This document shows, piece after piece, positions 23,633 to 35,897 of a DNA stretch of 64,000 nt. The translations under genes and the position numbers were made by a program. Under the pieces are notes generated by a model. The model was not told the DNA's origin. It saw only the letters and a list, made by a program, of their open reading frames with translations, and ran no database searches. The stretch lies in assembly GCA_965153455.1 (NCBI GenBank), contig OZ234494.1, forward strand, positions 10,602,001 through 10,666,000. The letters are read 5' to 3'. The first letter of the stretch is position 1, and every line of letters begins with the position of its first letter. The stretch is from Sphagnum compactum. Lineage: Eukaryota > Bryophyta > Sphagnopsida > Sphagnales.

Positions 23633-25153
23633 ATGAATCCATTGAGGAGCTCAGTATTGTCAGCCTTGCTGCTGCCAGGAGTAGTCGTAGTAGGCACAAG
23701 AGTTGGCCTTCCCGTGTTGGCCATGGCAACTCTTCGTCTCTCCTCCTCCTCCTCTTTCTTCGCCTATCAGCAGCAAAAGGTGGGTCTTACTGCAGCACAT
23801 AGACCACCCTCTTCTTTTGCCTCTCCTTCTCCTCCTCCTCTTGTGGTCTGTTCCATCCCCGATCGTCATCATCTCCCATCATCCCCCTCTTCAGGTGAGG
23901 CTTCTTCAGGGAGAATAAGTCTAGGGTTTTGCACAAGGCAAAGCTTAGGGTTTTGCACCAGGCAACAGAGCTGGAATCGGAATTTGGCTGTTGTTGCGGC
24001 TGCGGCTTCGGTGGTGGAGGTGGGAGGTGGAGGCTCCTCCTCCACCATCAGTCGAGAAGAAGTGGTGAGAGAAGACGACCCAACCAACAACGTGCCGGAC
24101 ACAGTGTTCGGCAAAATAGGGTTGCAGCTGCATAACCGTGAGAGCCATCCGTTGGGTATCCTCAAGAATGCAATCTACAGCTACTTTGATGAGACTTTTC
24201 CTGGGGTTTTTCACAAGGTCGACAACCTACTTCCGATCGTGTCTGTGAAGGCCAATTTTGATGATGTTCTGACTCCTCCCGACCATGTGAGCAGGAGCTA
24301 CAACGATACCTACTACGTGAATGCGGATACGGTTCTGCGGTGCCATACAAGTGCACATCAGGCGGAATTGCTGCGGCAGGGTCTCACCCACTTTCTGGTG
24401 ACCGGAGATGTCTACCGCCGTGATGCCATCGATGCCACCCATTACCCTGTTTTTCACCAGATGGAAGGATTGCGCTTGTTTACTCAGCAGGAATGGGAAG
24501 CAGCAGGCATGGATGGCACTGCTTTGGCGGCTCAAGAGCTCAAGAAAACCCTAGAAGGATTGGCCAGGCACTTGTTTGGAGATGTGCAAATGAGATGGGT
24601 GGATACCTACTTCCCATTCACAGACCCATCTTATGAGCTTGAGATCTTTTTCCAAGGGAAGTGGATGGAGGTGCTGGGATGTGGTGTGACACAGCAACAA
24701 ATTCTCTGCAACAATGGGTGTGCAGGTACCACTGCTTGGGCATTTGGGTTGGGTCTGGAGCGACTGGCAATGGTGCTGTTTGACATTCCGGATATTCGTC
24801 TCTTTTGGTCCAATGATTCTCGCTTCACTTCACAGTTCAAGTCAGGACAACTGGGCACCAAATTTAAGTCATTCTCCAAGTATCCACCCTGCTACAAAGA
24901 CATCAGTTTCTGGATCAGCGAAGAATTTTCGGAGAACAATCTGTGCGAAATTGTGCGAGGGATTGCTGGTGATCTTGTAGAGGAAGTTGTACTAATAGAT
25001 GAATTCACCAATCCTAAGAAGGGCAAAACAAGTCATTGCTACAGGATTGCGTACAGGTCCATGGAGCGGTCTCTGACTGATGAGGAAATCAATGCACTGC
25101 AGGCGGAGGTGCGACAACAGGTTGAAAGCAAACTGAAAATCACTTTGCGATGA
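23633..25153 (+). CDS. Phenylalanine--tRNA ligase, chloroplastic/mitochondrial (single exon)
   Basis: Monomeric class II synthetase that charges organellar tRNA-Phe. The uninterrupted frame gives 506 residues from the first in-frame ATG. A second ATG at 23723, in a GCCATGG context and starting [13 protein letters not shown], gives 476 and may be the real start of the transit peptide. Visible: [14 protein letters not shown] near residue 172 (motif 1 region); [11 protein letters not shown] then [10 protein letters not shown] near 253-270 (motif 2); [16 protein letters not shown] near 371 (motif 3); and a C-terminal ferredoxin-fold anticodon-binding domain from about 413 to the end ([13 protein letters not shown] to [19 protein letters not shown]). 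Every expected block is intact. The N-terminal extension is longer than usual, Ser/Pro-rich and carries a tandem 8-residue duplication. The absence of introns is notable, because the other conserved genes here are split. Confidence 0.95.
   Translation: MNPLRSSVLSALLLPGVVVVGTRVGLPVLAMATLRLSSSSSFFAYQQQKVGLTAAHRPPSSFASPSPPPLVVCSIPDRHHLPSSPSSGEASSGRISLGFCTRQSLGFCTRQQSWNRNLAVVAAAASVVEVGGGGSSSTISREEVVREDDPTNNVPDTVFGKIGLQLHNRESHPLGILKNAIYSYFDETFPGVFHKVDNLLPIVSVKANFDDVLTPPDHVSRSYNDTYYVNADTVLRCHTSAHQAELLRQGLTHFLVTGDVYRRDAIDATHYPVFHQMEGLRLFTQQEWEAAGMDGTALAAQELKKTLEGLARHLFGDVQMRWVDTYFPFTDPSYELEIFFQGKWMEVLGCGVTQQQILCNNGCAGTTAWAFGLGLERLAMVLFDIPDIRLFWSNDSRFTSQFKSGQLGTKFKSFSKYPPCYKDISFWISEEFSENNLCEIVRGIAGDLVEEVVLIDEFTNPKKGKTSHCYRIAYRSMERSLTDEEINALQAEVRQQVESKLKITLR
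23918..23965 (+). repeat. 24-bp tandem duplication inside the PheRS transit region
   Basis: AGTCTAGGGTTTTGCACAAG and AGCTTAGGGTTTTGCACCAG are the starts of two adjacent 24-bp units encoding SLGFCTRQ twice. The duplication is in frame and adds eight residues to the presequence without touching the catalytic core. Each unit contains the telobox-like word TAGGGTTT. Confidence 0.92.
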
Positions 25154-26460
25154 CACACAGTACAGTATATCTCTCACACACAACGACAATGTGTTTTTCT
25201 ATGCAGATGATTTCACAATTAATTTTTGCACTCAACCCTTGGAGATTACCCATTACACTTTCCCTCTGCCTTCCTATGTTCTCATCAAGCTTCCAATGTG
25301 ATGATAGTGACTAAAAATCACATGTCTTTTTCCTACTGCAAACAGACAAACCCCCCATTGATGCTCATCAATGTCCTTGTCTCTGCATGTGCTGATTAGG
25401 GAATCTTCATGGATGTTAAAATTGGATATTTGTTTGTGGGCTTACTGTTGATTGCACCTTCTGTGTGGACACGACACAGTGGCTAAACACTGGAATTCAA
25501 TCTCCAGAGCTTAACACCAGTCTGTGTGACTTTAGTACACAGTTCCCTTTCAAGCACTTTATCTCACACCACCAGGAGCATCCAATCGTAATGTAGTTCA
25601 AAATCTAATGCAGTGATTGTTTAAGACTTCTACTTTTGTTTTCCACACTTTTGTGGGTTCTACTTTCCTTTGTGTCAGTCTAGGATTGCAATTTACTTGG
25701 AGAAGGATTTTGGTACTTTTTCTTCGATGTCTTCTCACTGTTTGGAAAGATGTTCTTGCTGTATGAGCTTGCAGTTTCTCAATATGTGAAGTGGAAATCA
25801 TTGGTATACAAATGTTGGGGCACAGGGTAAAATGACAAAGATTCTGTATGCAAGTGGAAATCTGCTTACACATCTGAAAACACTTAATTTGATTTTTAAT
25901 CCATTGTAGATCTTCTCCAAGCAGATTGCCAAGTTCAGGGCCAGTTTTTGCTCAGGAATTTTCCTACCCAACCATAAACTGGATTGGGTAGCAACACCCT
26001 TTCAATAGCAATCCTTCATAGAAATGTAGCAAGCTCAAGGGTTTTGGAATCATGAGTCATTTGGTTTGCTTGAATTGAAGTCATAGCATGCCTTGGACTT
26101 CTAGTGTAGGAAATAGCATCACTTCTTCTGGTTTTTGATGCAATCATGAGATTGTGGAATTGAATTTGGGTGAGACTGAGTTTTTTGTGTTTTGAGATTA
26201 TATCAGTGCCATCACACCAGCTCAAGGAGACAGTTGTAGATACTGCTGGTCTGCTATGGAATTTTCAAACATACATATGGAAAATTGGAAATATTGCAGA
26301 ATGCAACTACCATGTGAGCTTTTGTACTGTAAGCTTTTTTAGGAGTGTGGGCTTATCTCGTTCATGCCTGGGGCAAAGGTGGATTCACCAGATGACTTCT
26401 GAAGACATGAAGAGAACAGAAAGATGGGCAGAAACAAGCCTACTATTATGGCTCATCCAG
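25154..26460 (+). other. PheRS 3' flank, no further gene seen
   Basis: Balanced base composition suggests that part of this is the 3' untranslated region of the synthetase. I see no second coding region; open frames present are short and lack motifs. Confidence 0.4.
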
Positions 26461-26471
26461 ATCCAGTCAGT

Positions 26472-26572
26472 TTCCATCACGGTTCAAAAGATTCAGGCAT
26501 CTTCCATCACAGTTCAAAACATTTAGGCATCTTCCATCACAGTTGAAAAGATTCAGGCGTCTTCCATCTTAA
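26472..26572. repeat. 30-bp tandem repeat, about 3.3 units
   Basis: TTCCATCAC followed by GTTCAAAAGATTCAGGCATC recurs at 26472, 26502, 26532 and 26562 with few substitutions. The 30-bp period is a multiple of three, but the frame crossing it has no other protein-like features. Confidence 0.9.
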
Positions 26573-27079
26573 GTTGATGTTGTGAAAGGCGAAGGTGTCG
26601 GAAGTTTTGTGAATGTCTTGAATGAACTGATTTTATGAGAATACTTTTTTTATGCCTGAAACTGGATGCTTTTCAACAGAGGGAATGTGGCGTGTCGCTT
26701 CTGGAATGTTCCTTATAGTGGAAAGGGAAAAAGGATTCAAATTTGAAGGAGAGCATTTTACAACTTCTTCATCTTTACTTGGTAGTCAGTTTCTTTGAAT
26801 GCTAGCTTGTGTACAATGCATTTGTGGACAATGGAGGAATTCAAAGAAAGTTGATAAAAATTGGACACTGGATGAAAATGAAGCTTACTTGGAAGATCCA
26901 AACTAAGCTTCATTTTCATCCATTGTCTTACTCTTTCAACTTTTTCAACTGAAATATCATCCATTGGTGTATATATACTGATGGATATATGTTGTCTTAA
27001 ATTGGAAGGTAGAATAATAATAATAAGAAAAAAAATCAAGGCTTTTAAAGGCATCCCATTTATTATTCAATTTCCCTGA

Positions 27080-27415
27080 TGTTCATCCATTGTTCAACCT
27101 CCTTGGATTGTCCAATCAATATATGTAGCTTCATCCATTGTCTCACTATTTTGGATGGTCCAACTTCCACAAGGTCATCCATTGTCCCCATCTTCCTCCA
27201 ACTTCCCTCAGACTCATGCAATTGTCCCACTTTCTTGAATTTAAACTTGATTGGGATTTTGTTCCATTTTCTCAAATTTTCCTCCATTGTTTGTTTGATT
27301 CCTTTGGATTGTCCAAAATTCCCCAAATTCATCCATTGTCTCATTTCCGTGAGATTAATCCATTGTCCCAACCTCCTTCTTTGGATTGTCCAATTTTCCC
27401 AAATTCACTAATTTA
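27080..27415. repeat. Degenerate minisatellite (TCATCCATTGTC / TTGGATTGTCCAA)
   Basis: TCATCCATTGT-type words followed by CCTTGGATTGTCCAA-type words alternate six to seven times at irregular spacing of about 45-70 bp. Isolated relatives lie at 26910-26965. Open frames through it on both strands are repeat artefacts. Confidence 0.65.
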
Positions 27416-27679
27416 AAAAAAAAAATCAAATTCAGAAGCCACTTAAATAATTTGGCATGTGAAGAAGTTGCCAATCAAAAAATTGCTCTCCATCAAGATT
27501 CGGACTCACATTCCTTCCACTCAAAGGATCAATCTTAGACCACTGCATCACAAGTCATTCATTGAAATGCATTGAATTCCAGGCATGATGAAAGTTTGAG
27601 CTTCCAAAAATCATGAATATTCAACAAATCTAAACAAAACTGTTACTATTGAGGACTGGGTTTTTGTTTTGTCAATGTT

Positions 27680-27870
27680 TTTAAAAATTAAAAATTTCCA
27701 ATTTTAAAATTCGAGAATTAATGTAAAAAAAATTTAGTGAATTTTGCAAGGTAGTGGTGTCTGGTGATCATTATAAAAAGGATTTAGCCAAATTTGGCTA
27801 CAGGCTAGAGAGGAAAGTAGAAAAAATTAAGAATCCTGCTATATATTTTTGGCAACATGCTGGAACCTAT
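27680..27870. repeat. Dispersed repeat family R1, copy C
   Basis: Contains GTGTCTGGTGATCATTATAA, GGATTTAGCCAAATTTGGCT and TTTTTGGCAACATGC. This is the complement of the core in copies B and D and the same orientation as copy A. Confidence 0.55.
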
Positions 27871-28205
27871 TTTCTAAATCTGTTGAGCATCACTAGTGAC
27901 ATGAAATGTAAATAGTACACAAGTTAGAGCATCTCCATAAACACTATTTGCATCCAAATGTTGGATGTGGACTCATAGATCCTCATTTTGTCTAAGCATG
28001 GGACATTTATAAATATTTAGGAGCAATTTAGATGAATTTTGGGGTTTTTACCATGGTACCAGCTAGGGTGCTGGTTCACCCAAGGTGGGATTTCTGTAAT
28101 GTATTATGCAGGTTAGAACTTAGGTTAAATGGTGTAATTCCAAATATGGGGAAATTGAGTACCTATGTTTCTATTATTTTTCTGTAATTCACTTTCCTAA
28201 GCTTA

Positions 28206-28812
28206 GGGTAGACCAGCCCATCATCAATCAGCTGCCTATGACCGAACACTTATTTATATCTTCATCATATGTGCTTCATTTTGAGTGATTAAAAATGTTA
28301 TGGGGGTAGCAATGTTATGAGAGTGCTACCTCAAGCTCTAGAAATCATCTTCGAAGTGCAAAGGAAAGGAGCAATGAAAAAATAACAAGAACAAAAATAA
28401 GCTTTTCAATTTACAAAATGCTTTTTTTTCTTTTTGGACCTCTCCTACTTTCAAACCTCATAACTTTCATAATTCTTATTCATTTTAAATGATTTAAAGT
28501 GCTATATGAGTGCTGCCTGAAGTTCTACAAATCATCTTGGAACTCTAATGGCAACAGAGCAACATACAATGAATTTTTTGGGTGTTTGGGAACCGGCTTT
28601 GGTATGTTCGGTGGTTTGTTTTTTTGAGTTCTTGACCCCCTTTACTTTGGAGGGCCATAACTTTTTCTTTCTTATCCGTTTTTGACAATTGTTAGTGTGT
28701 CAGATGCGTCAAGAGGAGGGGTTCAAGTTTTGGTTGGAAACAACGGAGCCCTCCCCTTGGATCTGGCCTGTGCCCTGAATGCTTAAGTGTTTGATCACCA
28801 GCCAGTCTACCC
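28206..28812. mobile_element. TIR element copy 1 (607 bp, TA target duplication)
   Basis: Starts TA|GGGTAGACCAGCCCATCA and ends TGATCACCAGCCAGTCTACCC|TA, with terminal inverted repeats around GGGTAGACYGGC and TA on both sides. That is the pattern of a non-autonomous Tc1/mariner-like or Stowaway-type element. The interior has three degenerate subrepeats of about 180 bp, marked by TCATTTTGAGTGATT / TCATTTTAAATGATT / CGTTTTTGACAATTG, each following an ATAACTTT- or CATATGTGCT-type block. It has no coding capacity. A second copy with the same ends and interior lies at 38166-38763. Confidence 0.85.
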
Positions 28813-29470
28813 TAAAGACATCCAAACCTCTTTGTAAAGAAATCCCAGGTTGATATGGGCAAACAAAAAGGCATTTTCCAGTGTTGGGCAGTTCTTTACT
28901 TTTTATGAAGAACCTTTGGTGCCAGTTCTAAAAAATTAATAAAAACTATCACGGTTTTGGTTTTTGTTCCACACATAAATGGAGTGAGGAATCCAGTTAT
29001 GGGTTTTAGTCCTTCAAAAATAAAATAAAATTGGGAACTGAAAATCAGACCTGTTTTCACTCTGGTTCTTACTAACTGAGAACAGAATTGCTTGTTAACT
29101 GCTGGTTAATCTCCAATTAGCCTCTGGTTCTAGTCACCTTTTTTATTTCCCGTCAAACACAAATTTCAAAAATCTCAGTTCTGATTTTGGTTTCCAAAAA
29201 CTGAGAACCCAATTCTGAGTCCCATTCTTTTCAGAAAATTAAATCAGGTTTTGATTCTTGTTCCAGATCTAGAAATTAGGGTTGATTCTAGTTCCTTTTT
29301 GACTAAACCAAAACCAAAACCAGCAGTTCTTACTACCAAAGCAACACCCACCCAACCTCAGTGTTTTCTCTCAGGGTTTGCCTCAGCTAGTTTCCCTTCA
29401 GACTTTTACCTCAGAACTGCACCAGAGGTTCCATCAAATTAAGAGAATTGTGGCAACCAACTTAGTAAGG

Positions 29471-29532
29471 GTAGGTTTAGGGTTTAGGGTAAGGGTGGAT
29501 TTAGGGTTTAGGTTTAAACCCTAAACCCTAAA
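29471..29532. repeat. Head-to-head interstitial telomeric repeat
   Basis: Short TTTAGGG runs (29475-29516) turn directly into CCCTAAA runs (29517-29532). The symmetric core at 29500-29532, with TTTAAA at its centre, is a near-perfect inverted repeat. TTTAGGG is the common plant telomere unit. Confidence 0.85.
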
Positions 29533-29539
29533 ACTCCTA

Positions 29540-32500
29540 TGGAAAAAATTGCACTCCTCCCATGCATAATAAGGTGTAGTAGAGTCTAGACATGTGGACA
29601 CACTTTCATCATGACCATCTCTCACCTGACTCTTGATGATTCTCTAGACAGCCCAGATTCCCTGCCAGCATGAAGCTCATTGTAGCTTAGGAGTGAGAAT
29701 CAAATAGTTGTGGCTTACAGCAGCATCTTGTGGATGTTGGAAGCAGACTTAGAATATCCTCAAAAAAGCTTCATCATCTATGAGTTGATACTTTCATGTA
29801 AACCTGCCATCTCTGGTATCTGCACCAGAATCAATCTGGCCTCCTTTGTTTTATTCTCTTTCTTCCTGTTTGTTGCTTTCTCTTCTCATTTTGCCTTCCT
29901 CCATTTGGCATCTCCTCTCCCCCACCCCCGTCCTTCCCTTTTCACCCACATGGAGGTTGAGATTTGGTAAATTGGAATTTGAGAGGGTTTCTGAATGATA
30001 ACTGAGAAGAAGGGTAGTAAGAGGGTGGATGGCATCATGAGACCACCAAAAGGAAGTTGGACGATGATTACTAGGCCATGAATTTCACATCCTTGTGTGT
30101 CAAGTGTTAGTTTTACACATTTCATCATGTAATGCACTCAAAGAAAATTCTTAGTGTATTTGGAGGGCACTCATATTCATGAATATTGTGTCATACCTTG
30201 CCTAAGGCACCCCAATCCATGTTTTAGGCTTCATTAGTCCACACCACAATTCACATTCCAAGAAAATATCATGGGTGCATCAAAAGTCATGGAGAACTAG
30301 CACAAATGTTTGTGGGGGCATAAAACACTTGTAATTCAATCTCATCATGACTTTTCATGAACTTGACTCCACGGGTTCTAGCAATTGTTGTTATTTTATG
30401 CTATTATTGCTAATGCATATTCAAACCAAATCAACTTACTTGAATGAGATCATGAATGCTTATAACTACTACTCATGATGTATGAAACCCTTTTCTATCT
30501 TTAAAAAGCCATATAAGTTTCACATGAACGACGTGTTGATTAGACATGGATTCAATAACCTTTTTTCAGAACTTGATTGATCTGAAAAGGAAACTAGCTC
30601 AAAAAATTGAATTATGGGCAAAAGGAGGGCATGGGGAAGCAAACATCCACAATGTAGAGATACCACAAGAGCGAATGAAAATGGATACCCTTGATTATTG
30701 AGGATGATAATGAACATCTAATTAATAAGCTTCTCTCGGAACTCAAGTTGGTCAATACTTAGTTGAACGATGATTTTCAACAAGCAAACAATAAAAACCA
30801 TATCCTCTGTCACAAATGTTACTTGTTCCATTCAATCATTCATTCTACATTGTACACTGAGAAATTTATCCTTCCTTTCTCATCACCTAGCTTATGGTTC
30901 ATACACCCTAGTCATAATGGCTTTGGTGTGGAAATTAATGTTGGAGTTTGTGATGGGGAAATCATCCAACAACAAAGGGAGTAGGTTGTATTATTTGTTG
31001 GAGGCAGTCCATGAGTGGGGAATGGTTATGTAGTTCCACAATTTATTATTAGTACCTTTCTTACAACATGGTAGCTATGAACCAAGGTATGATATACACT
31101 AAAATGCAACAAAGTAACATTACATACAGTGTTTCATGACACATAATAGGCAAGATTCACAATGGACATACACAAGAAAGAGTTAACAAACCATGGAAAT
31201 TGTGCATGAAAAGGGAATGTGGAAATTAGGACAATCCTAGCATGATGAAAGGTGATGTTAATGTGACATGAATTTGATGTGATAGTCTTAGATGGGGCCC
31301 AAAATATGTATATGCATGGCATTGTGGGATGAACATGGAAATGGGATAGAGTGATGAGGACATTCATGTTGGTGGCATCTTTTGATGTGATTGGTGATGG
31401 TGCAAGGAAGATACCTTGAAACTAAAGGAATTCCCGACTTTCTATGTATATCTCCACCATGAAGAGAGGAACAACCATGATGTCAAATTAGATTATTTGA
31501 GTACCCAGACCACCACTAGCAAATAAGACCCAAATATATCATATATCCGGATATGGGGTCATATACCTGAATATAATATATCATATCAGATCTGAACTGC
31601 ATGAATATCAAAGTACCTGTTATTTCATAATGTTAGCTCCAGTCTCTTCTATACAACTTTTACATGAACTTGTGGGCTTTTCATATGCAATGAATAACCG
31701 CCCCAAATTTTTTGTAGGAATGAATGGAAAAAACAAGTTGTCCACCCATGATTGGGTTTGTTTTGCATGTTCCCCATTTTGGATTTTCAAAGCTTTTGAT
31801 CAAGCTCAGCCCTGCCCACCTTTTATGGCAGAACGTTTGGGACCTAATCAATTGGATTTCTAGACAGCATTATAGACCCATTTGACTCATTACAAGCTGT
31901 GCTTTACAAGTTTAGTTCTTATACACTAGAACATTATGTGCATGCCTCAAACTTGATTGTTCCAAAAATTGGATCAATTTGACCTCTTCCCACTATGACT
32001 TGCTCCTTTCACAACTGATTGATCAGATTCTAGGTTGTATTGGACAACTCATTAGAAGGCCAGTTTAGTTTTCCAAAAGCAATAGCAAAACTAGTCAGAT
32101 TCACACTAGAAAAACATTTCTCCAAAGCTTTCCCAAATTTTGTGTCAAAATTTATAAAAAAACCACCTGTTCCTGTGGGACATGGTGATGGCTTTTTGGG
32201 CTGGGGTCTTATTTTGTAATTTCAGTTTGTAATTCATTCTATCAATGAAAAAAGGGGGTGGATGGAGCAAATGTTGTACACAGTTGCTTATATAGGGTTT
32301 GATGGAGCAGTGTCTTTTTTGGTTCCAGGATGTTGAATTTTTGCTGTCCTACCTCTGAAGTTGTGAGTCTAAATTGTAGGCAAGAAATGAATAATCCCTT
32401 GAACCACAACTTAGACACAAGCAATTCAGCAACTAATGCCTCAACAAATCAGTCAAGAGAGGCCTGCACAAATATTGTAGGTTTGGTTGCTTGGCAAACC

Positions 32501-35500
32501 CAATCTGGGTGATTGAGAATTGACTGACACTTTCAACAACTCCCCATCATACAAAGTCAGGCATAATTTAAACTCCACAAAAAGTTCTTTTAGCAGATTT
32601 AGTTGAAGGGTGGCACAAGTGGTACTGATGACCATCACATAAGCTGTCAAAAAAGTATCCACAACAAGCACCAATTATTATACCAGTGGGTATCCTTTGC
32701 TCTCGTCTCTTAAGGACCCAAGCTCTTACATTCTTCAAAGCACTTGAAGAGAAGAAAATAGCCAAGCCTAAAACCAAGTTCAAGGAATAAACTGGTGAGA
32801 TCCTCACTACATGAAGCCAAAAGATATGTCAACAATAGCAATCCTGGGACAAGTAATTATCACATGATATAATTAAGTTTTCATATTAAAATTGCACAAG
32901 TTTTGCATCATTTTAGTATTTGTCACACAATACAATTTCAACTTGTGTCATATGTGATTTGGGTGTTTAGGGTTTTAAGTAAAACTTGACAGTGAAGTTC
33001 TGTTAACATCACAATCATAATTTAGTAAAAGTCTTAACACTTATGAATTTCTTTGACAACATGACTTATGGTTTTTGTATCATATTTGTCAATGTTTAAA
33101 AAATATACATTCCAAAATCCGTAGAGTTTTGAGATGTTAAGCCCTAACACCAGATAGAGGGAGATCTTGTGTAATCAAATACAGGTAAGATTATACATTT
33201 TTCAATAAGTTTTTACCATTCCTCAAGACTTTTTTTGTTGAAAATATGTTGAAATACTAAAATATTAGAAGGTATCATTAGCTACCGCAACTATACTTTC
33301 ACCAAAGAATTCAAAAAAATTAACACAAATATGATGACTTTCCAGCTAAAAGAGGTCAAAAGAACATTTGTTATAAGGACACCATTTCCCATAACATGCA
33401 AAAAAATTGTAGAACCGAAGGTGGAGTATGAAGAGGTACTATAATTTGTTTCCTAGATTTGGTGGGTTAGAATGCTAAGTAACAAACTTGCAATCATCAA
33501 TGTGTTGGTTGTGGTTCATGACCAAATCATATTTACAACCTATTTAAACCATGAAATTGTTAGATTTGAAATGCAACTAGCCATCGATTTCAATTTATTT
33601 AAATACTTTTAGTATTTGAAAGGTCTTTATGATGTGATTTGTTCCCAAAAGTCTAGATCTCAATTAAAACCATTTTCCCAAAAAGTTTCCATTTTCCTTT
33701 TTTCACAAAGAAAGAAAAGCTTCAAATACAATGTCAACTATTATAGTTTGTCAAGCTTTTTCCCATATGTGAAAAAGAATCTTCAATTTCTGAAATTTTG
33801 AAGATTCAATTCACCATTTTGGTGGATCTTAGCACTCTTTAACATCCTTTGTGAACTAGAAATTGGAGCATAGTTAACCACTATGTTAGATGATGACCTA
33901 TTGGATGTGTACAAGGTTCTAGGTATAGTAGCCTAGAAGAAGAAACATTTGAAACCTAAACATAAAAGCTTGTTCAAAGTGACAAATTAGTCCATGTTAT
34001 TCAAAAAAGGGGATCCACATGATTCAAAAAACCATGACAATAAGCAACCTTCAATCATGTAGTACTTGCAAAATACAATCTAAGAAGAGGTTTGGAAATG
34101 CCATCGATGATGTTTTACAAATGATGACTTGTGAGTGGAGCAACTGATAATGCACAAAGAGGCAACTCAAAAAACAATTGTTTTAGGTGGTGGTTACACC
34201 AATCAAAAATGAAATTGCACAAAAACAACACCCACTCCCAATATGGTACTCATTACTAAGATGATAGCGGTAAAACTCCAAAAGAAAAAGAGAGAGTTCT
34301 TAGCTACACAAAAGACCTCATTCAATAGCAAAGCACAACACAAGAAAATAATTTGAAGTTTGGATGGATGTCATGAGAGATGAGTGTGGAAGGTGGGCAA
34401 TCAAAAGGACTTGATCCATGGCATGAGAATGAAAATTAACAATGAGGTGCCAATCAAGGGGGGGGGGAGGGGGGTGTTGTTTCCCCTTCAATTTTTGTGA
34501 TATGAAAATTTGGCGAAATTTTCCAAAATTAACAAAATTAGTCAAATTTACACAAGAAAAAAAAAATTCAAAAAAAAAATTCCCATTTTTGGGGGTCAAA
34601 ATAATGATTTTTTTTGTTGGAAAACAAGCACAGATGCCCAAGAGGAAGTCATCCAAGCCATCTGGATGAGAAAAAGAGGATGAAATCCAAATTGAGAAAC
34701 TGATGTGGACTAGAGGAAATGACAGCGATTTGATTCAATCACCAAGTCTACATTTTAGATTCAATTTCACAATTTTGGATGAAACCCACAAATGTTGGCA
34801 TCATCCATCCAAGAAATACCTTTTTCCATTGGTTTTCCAAATCCCTGTGGTAATTAAAACCTGGTTAGGGTTTTTATTACCTACCTATTATTAACACGTA
34901 AATACTGTAGTAAAAGGGCAGTTTCAACAACCAAAATGGGTCTACAAAATTCATTTATCTTCCAGAGTTCATGTCAAAAAATAGTATGTACAAGAATATT
35001 CTCAAAATATTCTCTAATCCCCTTCACAGACACAAATAAAATTGTTCTTTGAAAAATAAAATAAAATTGGGGGTAATTTTTTTGACATTTCTGAAAAACA
35101 TGTAATCTACTGTTGAGGCTCACAATGTACTAGGGTTAAAAACACCAGTAAATACATACATATATACATGTATAGGACAGGGTATGTGTACATGTACATG
35201 TACCTGAACATATACGTATGTATATTCGTAGAATGGGAAAACTTCCGAGTAGGAGCAGAACGGGCTTGCTCGATCATCGAGCTTGGCTTGATTGCTGATG
35301 CTCGATGCACGATGATGATGATCAGCAGCAGCAGCAGCAGCAGCTGGGTTGTTGATGATGGACACTGCCTGACAAAGGCTTTGAAATCGCAGCAGCTACA
35401 AGCGCAAATCGAAGAAGAATTTGACACCCAATTGCGCGAAAAATCACACCACCACCACCACCACCACCACCACTACCAACAACAACAACAACTGAGCATG

Positions 35501-35760
35501 CCAAAAAAGTCTGGGTCGTTTGATTTTTAGTTGATCATCATTTCGCATGTTTTTGTCTCTGTACTTTTGCCAATAGTGAGGATGAAGAATTTGATTCCAT
35601 GATTCTTGAAGATTCTGTTTCTTCTCTTGTGTCGTGTTATGTGTGCTTGGATTGTTTGCTGCTGGTTGGTACTAGCTGAGCTCGACAGGTGCTAGCTTGA
35701 GCTGATCCATCCGGGAGGAGGAGCTGGAGGAGGAGCTTCCAGGACCCATCTGTAGGCTGA
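29540..35760. other. AT-rich intergenic desert
   Basis: No gene is supportable. Contents are AT-rich unique-looking sequence, a G run at 34459-34477, and short simple repeats just upstream of the next gene: AGC units at 35323-35344, CAC units at 35446-35475 and CAA units following. These last three sit in a plus-strand frame that would encode Ser, His and Gln runs (ending at 35530). It could be an upstream open frame in a long leader, or nothing. Confidence 0.45.
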
Positions 35761-35785
35761 GAAAAAGGTGAAGAAGATTAAGCGT

Positions 35786-35795
35786 CATATATAAG
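35786..35795 (+). promoter_or_regulatory. Candidate TATA box
   Basis: CATATATAAG lies about 105 bases upstream of the ATG at 35898, a reasonable distance for a TATA element plus a short leader. No other evidence supports it. Confidence 0.4.
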
Positions 35796-35897
35796 TGTGT
35801 TGTTTATTTGTGTGTTGTGAGAGAGAATAGCTCGAGTGCGAGCGCTCAAGGGGAGTTGAGCATTGATTGATCAGCCGCGAGTGAGTGAGAAAGAGAG

